A stretch of DNA of 6,986 nt, taken from Fidelibacterota bacterium (GTDB taxonomy: Bacteria > Fidelibacterota > Marinisomatia > Marinisomatales > TCS55). Of this stretch, positions 1-6,302 are shown piece after piece. The position numbers were made by a program, and so were the translations under genes. The stretch lies in the NCBI GenBank assembly GCA_002701875.1, contig NZWI01000050.1, forward strand, positions 4,480 to 11,465, given 5' to 3'. The notes beneath the pieces were generated by a model that saw nothing but the letters and a program-made list of their open reading frames with translations, searched no databases and was not told where the DNA came from. Each line of letters starts with the position of its first letter. Within the stretch, counting starts at the first letter, position 1.

Positions 1-162
1 CTTGCTCGCAAATTTTAGAATGTTTGCAAGATCAACTTCATCTTTTGGTTTCACATATGCTTTAGCTGGGCCCCCTATGCCATATGAAGTGTGTTTAGCC
101 ATGGCTTCATTTTTTAATAGAGACCCCTGAGTTACATCGCTTAGCTTATATGCGTTATCCAC
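1..162 (-). CDS. murB: MurB, UDP-N-acetylenolpyruvoylglucosamine reductase (5' part, cut by the window edge)
   Basis: MurB is the FAD-dependent cytoplasmic enzyme that uses NADPH to reduce UDP-GlcNAc-enolpyruvate to UDP-MurNAc, the substrate of MurC. Only the first 54 codons are present and they stay open to base 1; the full protein is usually about 300 residues. The visible peptide carries the N-terminal family signature KHTSYGIGGPA (residues 23-33), followed by AYVKPKDEVDLANIL, which matches the start of the FAD-binding (PCMH-type) domain. The start is read as GTG at 162-160, one base after the murC stop, with a purine-rich stretch AAGAGAAAG at 180-172 about 9 bases upstream as a possible weak ribosome binding site. 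An in-frame ATG at 102-100 (residue 21) would remove the residues that normally precede the signature and is less likely. Identity is secure; the exact start is less so. Confidence 0.88.
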   Translation of the reverse strand, partial: MDNAYKLSDVTQGSLLKNEAMAKHTSYGIGGPAKAYVKPKDEVDLANILKFASK

Positions 163-163
163 C

Positions 164-1552
164 TTAGGCTGCTTTCTCTTTGTTTAATAAATATTCAAAA
201 TATTTTTGGCCATATCGCCAAATTGTTCCTGCACCAATAGTAATAACCATATCATTCTTTTGAGTAACATTATTTAATTCATTATTTAAATTTTCTAGAT
301 CATTAATATAAAAAACGTTCTCGTGACCTGCAGATTTAGCTGCATTAAAAACCAATTCACCTGTAACTCCATTAATAGGTTTTTCTCTAGCAGGGTATAT
401 ATCAGTTACTATTAAAACATCACAATTCATGAATGCTGCAGCAAATTCTTTATAAAAATCTTTAGTGCGTGAGAATAAATGAGGTTGAAAAACAGCAACG
501 ATACGACGACTCCATCCATCTCTTGCAGCTTGCAACGTTGCTGTCACTTCAGTTGGATGATGTGCATAGTCATCCACTACCATTACTCCTTGAGCCGTTC
601 CCTTTATTTCAAATCTTCGACGAACTCCACCATAACTCATAACCCCATTGATAATTGTTTGCATATCTAATCCAAGTTCAAAGCCAACAGCTATTGCCGC
701 TAGTGAATTAAGAATATTATGTTCACCAGGGACGTTTATTTCTATATCACCAAATTTTTCACCTTTATGATAAAGAGAAAATGTTGTCTTATCTTCACTA
801 TAAGAAATTTTATTGGCACTGAATGTGGATTCTTTTGAAAAGCCGTAGGTAGTAATGGGTCGTTTTATCTTTTTTAATATTTTTTGGACACCGGGAGAGT
901 CTGAGCACACAACCACTCTACCGTAAAATGGTACGGAGTTAGCAAATTGAGTAAAAGAATTATGAAGATCATTTAAATCCTCATAGCAGTCCATGTGCTC
1001 TTCTTCAATATTTGTAAGAACTGCAATTGTTGGCCTAAGTTGCAAAAAACTTTTATCATATTCATCAGCTTCAACTACAATAATATTTCCAGCACCTAAT
1101 TTCGAATTAGTATCAAGGTTTTTTACTAGACCACCAACGACGAGAGTTGGGTCCATTTTTGCAGAAGATAAAAGAGCTCCAATCATAGAAGAAGTTGATG
1201 TTTTGCCATGCGTCCCAGATACTCCGATACTTGTTTCCTTCAAAGCTATCAGCGCACCAAGCATTTCAGCTCTTTTGATAATAGGGATTTTATTTTTTTT
1301 GGCTTCTATTAATTCTGTGTTATCTTTACTAATTGCACTAGAATAAACCAAAACTTCTGCATCCTTTACATTTGATTCATTATGACCAATAAAAATACGT
1401 GCTCCACTATTCATTAATTTTTGTGTTATTTTAGTCTTATTTATATCAGATCCTGTAATACTGAAATTTAAATTGATTAGCAATTCTGCAATTCCACTCA
1501 TCCCAATACCCCCAATGCCAACGAAATGAATTTTCTTTACCTTACGAAACAT
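164..1552 (-). CDS. murC: MurC, UDP-N-acetylmuramate--L-alanine ligase
   Basis: MurC is the cytoplasmic ATP-dependent ligase that adds the first amino acid, normally L-alanine, to UDP-MurNAc. The 462-residue length is normal and all three Mur-ligase domains are visible. The N-terminal Rossmann domain has GIGGIGMSG (12-20). The central ATPase domain has the P-loop GTHGKTST (113-120), EADEYDKSF (161-169) and NIEEEHMDCY (181-190). PGEHN (275-279) leads toward the C-terminal domain with GVRRRFE (309-315), DDYAHHPTEV (327-336), FQPHLFSRT (355-363) and DIYPAREKPI (384-393). The DDYAHHP and HLFSRT motifs separate MurC from MurD, MurE and MurF, and from Mpl. The ATG overlaps the murG stop by one base (TAATG), and the stop lies one base before the murB GTG. 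One oddity is GAGT at 440-443, where most homologues have GAGD. The family call is essentially certain; alanine specificity is inferred from the family. Confidence 0.98.
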   Translation of the reverse strand: MFRKVKKIHFVGIGGIGMSGIAELLINLNFSITGSDINKTKITQKLMNSGARIFIGHNESNVKDAEVLVYSSAISKDNTELIEAKKNKIPIIKRAEMLGALIALKETSIGVSGTHGKTSTSSMIGALLSSAKMDPTLVVGGLVKNLDTNSKLGAGNIIVVEADEYDKSFLQLRPTIAVLTNIEEEHMDCYEDLNDLHNSFTQFANSVPFYGRVVVCSDSPGVQKILKKIKRPITTYGFSKESTFSANKISYSEDKTTFSLYHKGEKFGDIEINVPGEHNILNSLAAIAVGFELGLDMQTIINGVMSYGGVRRRFEIKGTAQGVMVVDDYAHHPTEVTATLQAARDGWSRRIVAVFQPHLFSRTKDFYKEFAAAFMNCDVLIVTDIYPAREKPINGVTGELVFNAAKSAGHENVFYINDLENLNNELNNVTQKNDMVITIGAGTIWRYGQKYFEYLLNKEKAA

Positions 1553-1554
1553 TA
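1550..1554 (-). promoter_or_regulatory. murG/murC TAATG stop-start overlap (probable translational coupling)
   Basis: The murG TAA stop (1554-1552) shares one base with the murC ATG (1552-1550). The nearest candidate binding site is TAGGG, about 11 bases upstream of the ATG, which is weak and rather far. Coupled translation is inferred from the overlap. Confidence 0.7.
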
Positions 1555-2649
1555 TTTTATGAGCCCTATTGCTTCGTCAACAATATTCCTGGTCGCATTT
1601 GGTTTGCCTAGTTGGAAACTGGCTTTAGACATCTGAGCCAAGCGATCTTCATCTATTAAAAGATTCTGAATCATCATTGTGACTTTTTCAGGATGTGCCT
1701 CTTTTTCATTGAACATACAAGCTGCACCATGATTGACCAATGCATTTGCATTTTTTGTTTGGTGATCTGCAGCTGCATTGGGGAAAGGAATGAGGATCGA
1801 TGGCTTTCCACATGCTGTTAATTCTGAGCATGAAATAGCGCCAGATCTACTCATGACCAAATCACTTACCGCATAAGCACTTGCCATATCTTCAATGAAA
1901 GGCAAAACTTTAACAGCTCGATTTTCATGTTTTTTATAATTATTGTATAAATTTTTTCCAGTTTGCCAAATTACTTGAATATTTGAAATAGAAAGGTTTG
2001 AGATCATCTGATTCATCAGTTTATTTAATGCCAGAGATCCCTGACTACCTCCAAAAACAAATAATGTTTTTTTAGAGGGGTCAAAGCCGAATTTCTGAAT
2101 ACCATCTTGACGATTTCCCTTGTTTATCTCTTTTCTAACAGGATTTCCAACTACAATACATTTGTTTTTTACATATTTAGCTGCATCTTCAAATGCTATA
2201 CAAACCTTAGTTGCTTGGTTTGCAAACCATCGAGTAGTTATGCCTGGGTAGGAATTTTGCTCTTGAATTAAGGTTGGGATTTCCCTTTTAATGCCCTCTC
2301 GTAGAGGTAGAGCAGCAGCATATCCACCTGTACCAATAACCAAATTAGGTTTGATATCATTAAACAGTTTTTTTACTTCGATAATTGATGAAAAAATTCT
2401 TACTGGCAATAGTAAGTTTTTCCCAATACTGTTAAAACTTATGCTTCTTTGAAACCCTCTAATAGGCAATAAAGAGTGTGATATATTTTTTATGGGCAGC
2501 ACATCTTTCTCTATTCCAAATTGTGATCCGATATAATGTATTATTGCATTTGGATAGCGATTTTGAATTTCATCTCTTATAGCCAATGCAGGGAATAAAT
2601 GCCCACCAGTGCCACCACCAGAAATAATGATATTTATCGAGTAACTCAT
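1552..2649 (-). CDS. murG: MurG, lipid II synthase (undecaprenyl-PP-MurNAc-pentapeptide GlcNAc transferase)
   Basis: MurG is a peripheral inner-membrane GT-B glycosyltransferase (family GT28) that moves GlcNAc from UDP-GlcNAc onto lipid I to give lipid II. With the chosen start it has 365 residues, the usual size. The N-terminal domain has the glycine loop GGGTGGH (11-17), GTGGY (106-110) and QEQNSYPG (129-136), then GNPVR (168-172). The C-terminal UDP-GlcNAc-binding domain has GGSQGS (200-205), SRSGA (267-271), SELTACGKP (275-283) and PFPNAAADHQ (288-297). The open frame continues 26 codons further upstream to an ATG at 2727, but that extension lies inside ftsW and does not look like a MurG N-terminus. 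The ATG at 2649-2647 puts the glycine loop at its usual distance and forms a TAATG junction with the ftsW stop. A third candidate ATG at 2667 cannot be fully excluded. The product supplies FtsW. Confidence 0.97.
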   Translation of the reverse strand: MSYSINIIISGGGTGGHLFPALAIRDEIQNRYPNAIIHYIGSQFGIEKDVLPIKNISHSLLPIRGFQRSISFNSIGKNLLLPVRIFSSIIEVKKLFNDIKPNLVIGTGGYAAALPLREGIKREIPTLIQEQNSYPGITTRWFANQATKVCIAFEDAAKYVKNKCIVVGNPVRKEINKGNRQDGIQKFGFDPSKKTLFVFGGSQGSLALNKLMNQMISNLSISNIQVIWQTGKNLYNNYKKHENRAVKVLPFIEDMASAYAVSDLVMSRSGAISCSELTACGKPSILIPFPNAAADHQTKNANALVNHGAACMFNEKEAHPEKVTMMIQNLLIDEDRLAQMSKASFQLGKPNATRNIVDEAIGLIK

Positions 2650-2651
2650 TA
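2647..2651 (-). promoter_or_regulatory. ftsW/murG TAATG stop-start overlap (decides the murG start)
   Basis: The ftsW TAA stop (2651-2649) shares one base with the murG ATG (2649-2647). There is no clear Shine-Dalgarno sequence before it. This same TAATG form recurs at the murG/murC junction, which is the main reason for choosing this murG start over ATG codons 18 and 78 bases further upstream inside ftsW. Confidence 0.7.
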
Positions 2652-3818
2652 TAATTTTGGACGCCATCCAGATATATGATTTACACTGCGTTTCGCTTGG
2701 CTGATATTTAGCAGGATTCCTAAACATGCAAGATTAGCTACAAGGCTACTCCCACCATGACTTATTAATGGCATAGGTAAACCAGTTACTGGAAATAGTC
2801 CTGTTACAACGGCAACATTAATAAACGCATAAATAATGATACTAAATGATATGCCAACTGTTAGCATTATACCGAATGGATCGTTGGTTTCTTTTGCAAT
2901 TTTAATTCCTCTTTGAAAGATTAGAAGAAAAATAGTTAAAACAATAAGAGCTCCCCAAAGCCCTAATTCTTCACCAATTATAGCAAAAATAAAATCTGTG
3001 TGGGGGGTTGGGAGAAAAAGATTCTTTTCCATACTATTGCCTAGGCCCAGACCAGTTATACCGCCATTGCCTAGACTAATTAGAGATTGTTGTGCTTGAT
3101 ATCCAATCGCATCTCGCCCGTTACCACCACCATCAAAATCAAAAATAGATCCAAGCCAGTAAATGACCCGCTTCAATCTATAAGAACGCATCAACATTAC
3201 AGGAACCATAACTATTAAACCCACGATGCTAGCTCCAATTATATGAGTTGAACGAGCCCCTCCTATAAACATCATGCATAAACCTATTAATCCAATTACT
3301 GCTGCTGTGCTGAAATCAGGCTGAATAACAATAGTAAATAGTATACATGCCATCAATATTATCGGTGGCGCAAAGCCAGCATATAATTCTTTTATTCTAT
3401 CTCTTTTTTTATCAATATAATATGCCATATAAAGAATTAGAGAAAATCTTGCTATATCAGAAGTTTGAACTGTTATGAAGCCCAAGTCCAACCAGCGCGC
3501 AGGGAAGCTAATTCCTTTTATCATATAAATAATTTTTGTTGCTAATAATAATATAATTGAGCCAATCATAAGATAAGGTGCAAAACGTTTTAATTTTCGA
3601 TAATCGGTTACAATGAAAAAAAACATTGCTATCATACCTACAATCATTCGTTTTAAATGTGATCTTAAAAATAGTGTATCCGATGATCCATTTGTTTGAT
3701 TGAGTGAATACGCAGAACTAGCACTATAAAGCATTACCGTTCCTACTCCACAAAGAAGGATTATTAAACCCAATAATAATTGGTCATATTTTTTTGTAAT
3801 AATATCTAATTGGCTCAT
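2649..3818 (-). CDS. ftsW: FtsW, SEDS-family septal peptidoglycan glycosyltransferase
   Basis: FtsW is a polytopic membrane protein that polymerises lipid II into glycan strands at the division septum, working with a class B penicillin-binding protein (FtsI), which normally lies earlier in the same cluster. The 389 residues contain about ten hydrophobic segments, from roughly 13-33 through 346-372, separated by a long loop at about 211-273. SEDS hallmarks are ARWLDLG (107-113), GYQAQQSLISLGNGGITGLGLG (239-260), KNLFLPTPHTDFIFA (265-279) and TGLFPVTGLPMPLISHGGSSL (339-359). Asp275 in HTDF matches the catalytic Asp described for FtsW/RodA. The segment normally written QPSE is QTSD here (118-121), and the large loop holds a Gly/Asp-rich DFDGGGNGRD (227-236). 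The ATG overlaps the murD stop (ATGA) and the stop overlaps the murG start. FtsW is preferred over RodA because of the dcw setting; sequence alone separates them less firmly. Confidence 0.95.
   Translation of the reverse strand: MSQLDIITKKYDQLLLGLIILLCGVGTVMLYSASSAYSLNQTNGSSDTLFLRSHLKRMIVGMIAMFFFIVTDYRKLKRFAPYLMIGSIILLLATKIIYMIKGISFPARWLDLGFITVQTSDIARFSLILYMAYYIDKKRDRIKELYAGFAPPIILMACILFTIVIQPDFSTAAVIGLIGLCMMFIGGARSTHIIGASIVGLIVMVPVMLMRSYRLKRVIYWLGSIFDFDGGGNGRDAIGYQAQQSLISLGNGGITGLGLGNSMEKNLFLPTPHTDFIFAIIGEELGLWGALIVLTIFLLIFQRGIKIAKETNDPFGIMLTVGISFSIIIYAFINVAVVTGLFPVTGLPMPLISHGGSSLVANLACLGILLNISQAKRSVNHISGWRPKL
3815..3818 (-). promoter_or_regulatory. murD/ftsW ATGA stop-start overlap (probable translational coupling)
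   Basis: The murD TGA stop (3817-3815) overlaps the ftsW ATG (3818-3816). A weak purine stretch, AAAGAG, lies about 12 bases or more upstream of the ATG, farther than a usual Shine-Dalgarno site. The overlap is seen directly; re-initiation by the same ribosome is inferred. Confidence 0.7.
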
Positions 3819-5197
3819 GCCGTAGCTATCTCTTTAACTAATTTTTTAAATTCAAATCCACGTTTTTCAAAATTTGAGAATTGATCAAAACTGGCGCAGC
3901 CCGGAGATAGAAGTACTATATCTCCGGGGACTGCATTCAGGTGGCAAAACTCTACCGCATCCCTAAGGTCATTAACTTTTTTTAACCTTACCGCATCCCG
4001 TAGAGCTATTGATATTTTGTCTCTTGCCTGACCAAAGGTAATTATTTTTTTTACTTTGTCTTTAAAATGAGGAATAATATCTACAAAATTTCCGCCTTTG
4101 TCTTTGCCACCCATAAGTAATAAAATGTTTTGATCAAAACTATCCAGAGCTACTTTTACTGAATCAAGATTTGTCGCTTTTGAATCATTATAATAAGATA
4201 CGCCTTCAATTTCCATCACATATTCAAGCCTATGTTCAACACCTGAGAAATTTGACATGATTTTTTTTATCTGATGATTGGGTATCCCAATTAACCGACT
4301 TACAGTGGCAGCTGCAAGAGCATTTGACAAGTTATGCTTCCCAGGAAGAGAAAGCTCCTCCAAATCAATTAACTCAATATTCTCATCAGTGCATATCTTT
4401 GTCGCGTTCACATTAAACATGGTTTGATTCTTTTTTTCAATACTGAAACCGTGAGTTTGAGGTTTTAGATTTCTTAATTCTTTATTAAGAATTGTGTCAT
4501 CTAGATTAAAGACTATATGATCTTTCTCATTTTGATTCCTTACCATATCAAGTTTTGCTTTTACATATTCAGACATACTGGAATATCTATCAAGGTGATC
4601 AGGTGTAATATTGAGGAATACAGAAATAAATGGTTTGAAAGAGAAAATATGTTCTAATTGGAAACTTGATATTTCCAATATATAAATACGGTTATTTGGT
4701 TTATTTTTTAGATCATTTAATATAATATTTGAAAAAGCTATTCCAACATTTCCTCCCAGGATAGGATTAAAAGAGTTAGTATTACACATTTTATTAATAA
4801 GATTTACTGTTGTCGTTTTACCATTTGAACCAGTAACGCTAACAATTGGATAATCTGCATACCAACTTGCAAATTCAATTTCACTTATCACTGAAATCCC
4901 TTTGGATTTTGCTTCTTTTACAACGGGCGAATCTTGAGATACCCCAGGAGATATGACCCAAAGCTCCCCATCAAAAATCTTATTTGAATGATTTCCTATT
5001 TCAACTTCTATTCCAATAGATTCTAAAGAATTAGATCTTTTTCTTATATCAAGGTTGAAGCTCGCATCACTTACAAAAACTGAAGCGCCCAAAAAATGAG
5101 CTAAATTTGCTGCGCCTTCACCGCTCTTACCCAAGCCAATAATTGTAACATTTAGATTATTAATATCTGTATTGTGCTTATTTGAGTTTCCAATCAT
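3815..5197 (-). CDS. murD: MurD, UDP-N-acetylmuramoylalanine--D-glutamate ligase
   Basis: MurD is the cytoplasmic ATP-dependent ligase that adds D-glutamate to UDP-MurNAc-L-Ala, between the MurC and MurE steps. The 460 residues are typical. After a short polar extension of about 15 residues, the Rossmann-like N-terminal domain begins at VTIIGLGKSGEG (17-28), with ISPGVSQDSP at 82-91. The ATPase domain has the P-loop GSNGKTTT (123-130), EISSFQLE (175-182), NITPDHLDRY (196-205) and YVKAKLD (211-217); Lys215 is the probable carbamylated lysine by analogy with known MurD structures. PGKHNLSNALAA (285-296), GVEHRLE (319-325), YNDSKATN (336-343), GGKDKGG (363-369) and LSPGCASFDQF (430-440) complete the set; SFDQF and the DSKATN motif are MurD-specific. 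The gene overlaps mraY upstream and ftsW downstream by four bases each (ATGA). No truncation or missing catalytic residue is apparent. Confidence 0.98.
   Translation of the reverse strand: MIGNSNKHNTDINNLNVTIIGLGKSGEGAANLAHFLGASVFVSDASFNLDIRKRSNSLESIGIEVEIGNHSNKIFDGELWVISPGVSQDSPVVKEAKSKGISVISEIEFASWYADYPIVSVTGSNGKTTTVNLINKMCNTNSFNPILGGNVGIAFSNIILNDLKNKPNNRIYILEISSFQLEHIFSFKPFISVFLNITPDHLDRYSSMSEYVKAKLDMVRNQNEKDHIVFNLDDTILNKELRNLKPQTHGFSIEKKNQTMFNVNATKICTDENIELIDLEELSLPGKHNLSNALAAATVSRLIGIPNHQIKKIMSNFSGVEHRLEYVMEIEGVSYYNDSKATNLDSVKVALDSFDQNILLLMGGKDKGGNFVDIIPHFKDKVKKIITFGQARDKISIALRDAVRLKKVNDLRDAVEFCHLNAVPGDIVLLSPGCASFDQFSNFEKRGFEFKKLVKEIATA
5194..5197 (-). promoter_or_regulatory. mraY/murD ATGA stop-start overlap (probable translational coupling)
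   Basis: The mraY TGA stop (5196-5194) shares bases with the murD ATG (5197-5195). The 20 or so bases upstream of this ATG contain no AGGAGG-like sequence. Initiation of murD therefore probably depends on ribosomes finishing mraY. The overlap is seen directly; coupling is inferred. Confidence 0.7.
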
Positions 5198-6297
5198 CGT
5201 ATTTTAAAGGTGGCAAGAGTTAGCAATGCAAGTAGCAACCCAATAATCCAAAAGCGTGTAACAACTTTAGATTCGGGAAAACCTTTTAGTTCATAATGGT
5301 GATGGAAAGGAGCCATTAAAAAAAACTTGAGACCTGTCCCTGTTTTCTTTTTTGTATATCGAAAATATCCTACCTGGATAATTACAGATATAGCCTCAGC
5401 CACAAACACTCCTCCAATAATAATTAATAATAATTCTTTCTTCAGGAGTATTGCTAAAGTTCCTAATGCAGCGCCGGTAGATAATGAGCCTACATCTCCC
5501 ATAAAAATTTCCGCAGGAGCAGAATTAAACCATAAATAGCCTAAGCATGCACCTACACAAGCTGCAGTAAAAATAGTTAATTCTCCAGCACCAGGAAGGT
5601 AGATTATATTTAAGTAATCTGAAAAATCTACGCGACCACTAACATATGCAATAATTGAAAAAGTAGAAAATGATATTGCAAGAAGTCCCGCTGCAAGCCC
5701 ATCCAAGCCATCAGTAAGATTGACGGCATTAGATGTGCCTGTAACTACTAAAATGATCATTAAGGGGTATATCAGTCCAAAATCAATCACTGAGTCTTTT
5801 AGGAATGGTAACGAGGTTAGAGTTCTTATATCTTCCCATGCTGGAGTATTGTAAATCCAAAATGTTATAATAAGTCCAATAGCAACTTGTCCGGCTAACT
5901 TATATCTAGCCACCAATCCTTTTTTAACTTTTTTAATTGATTTAAGATAGTCATCAATGAATCCAATACATCCCATCCAAATTGTAGATATAAGCAAAAT
6001 TTGTACGAAAGAGTTTTTTATATCAGCCAGAAGAAGGGTAGGGAGGATAATTGCAGTGAGAATAATTATCCCCCCCATAGTTGGAGTGCCTCTTTTTTTA
6101 AAGTGGCTCTCCGGGCCATACTCGCGAATTTCCTCACCTATTTGATTTCTGTGAAGTATGCGAATAATGGCTGGTCCGAGGATGAAACTGATAATTAACG
6201 CTAGAATAGCTGCGGCAGCGCTACGAAAAGTGATATATTGGAAAATATTCAATGGTGAGAAAAAATCGCGAAGTGGATATAATAAATAATAGAGCAT
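5194..6297 (-). CDS. mraY: MraY, phospho-MurNAc-pentapeptide transferase (lipid I synthase)
   Basis: MraY is the integral inner-membrane enzyme that transfers phospho-MurNAc-pentapeptide from its UDP carrier to undecaprenyl phosphate, giving lipid I and UMP with Mg2+. The 367-residue length and many hydrophobic segments fit the ten-helix fold. Cytoplasmic-side motifs are in the usual order: GPESHFKKRGTPTMGG (61-76), DDYLK (115-119), NLTDGLDGLA (193-202), APAEIFMGDVGSL (260-272) and MAPFHHHYELKG (328-339). Asp115, Asp116 and Asp268 match the acidic residues implicated in Mg2+ and catalysis, and His332-334 form the C-terminal histidine motif. The N-terminus MLYYLLYPL and the FQYITFRSA segment resemble FCB-group MraY proteins. 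The ATG follows the murF stop after five bases with no clear Shine-Dalgarno sequence; the stop overlaps the murD start. Related GlcNAc-1-phosphate transferases (WecA/TagO) lack this HHHYE motif, so MraY is secure. Confidence 0.98.
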   Translation of the reverse strand: MLYYLLYPLRDFFSPLNIFQYITFRSAAAAILALIISFILGPAIIRILHRNQIGEEIREYGPESHFKKRGTPTMGGIIILTAIILPTLLLADIKNSFVQILLISTIWMGCIGFIDDYLKSIKKVKKGLVARYKLAGQVAIGLIITFWIYNTPAWEDIRTLTSLPFLKDSVIDFGLIYPLMIILVVTGTSNAVNLTDGLDGLAAGLLAISFSTFSIIAYVSGRVDFSDYLNIIYLPGAGELTIFTAACVGACLGYLWFNSAPAEIFMGDVGSLSTGAALGTLAILLKKELLLIIIGGVFVAEAISVIIQVGYFRYTKKKTGTGLKFFLMAPFHHHYELKGFPESKVVTRFWIIGLLLALLTLATFKIR

Positions 6298-6302
6298 ATG
6301 TA

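Noticed and set aside
479..670. Plus-strand open frame of 63 codons opposite murC
   Set aside because: It lies wholly antisense to a well-conserved murC region, and the peptide is low in recognisable structure. It is a shadow of the coding strand.
993..1346. Plus-strand open frame of 117 codons opposite murC
   Set aside because: It is the longest antisense frame, but it lies opposite the MurC P-loop and EADEYDKSF region, has no binding site or homology I recognise, and its composition follows the reversed murC codons.
3611..3628. Inverted repeat CAATG/CATTG around eight A residues
   Set aside because: The arms are only five bases and encode a conserved-type membrane segment (MFFFIV) of ftsW; it is too weak and mid-gene to be a terminator.
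5327..5539. Plus-strand open frame of 70 codons opposite mraY
   Set aside because: It is antisense to conserved MraY motifs with no independent support.
5957..6198. Two overlapping plus-strand frames (5957-6145 and 6001-6198) opposite mraY
   Set aside because: They overlap each other in different frames and lie antisense to the conserved HFKKRGTPTMGG region of mraY; neither looks like a protein.
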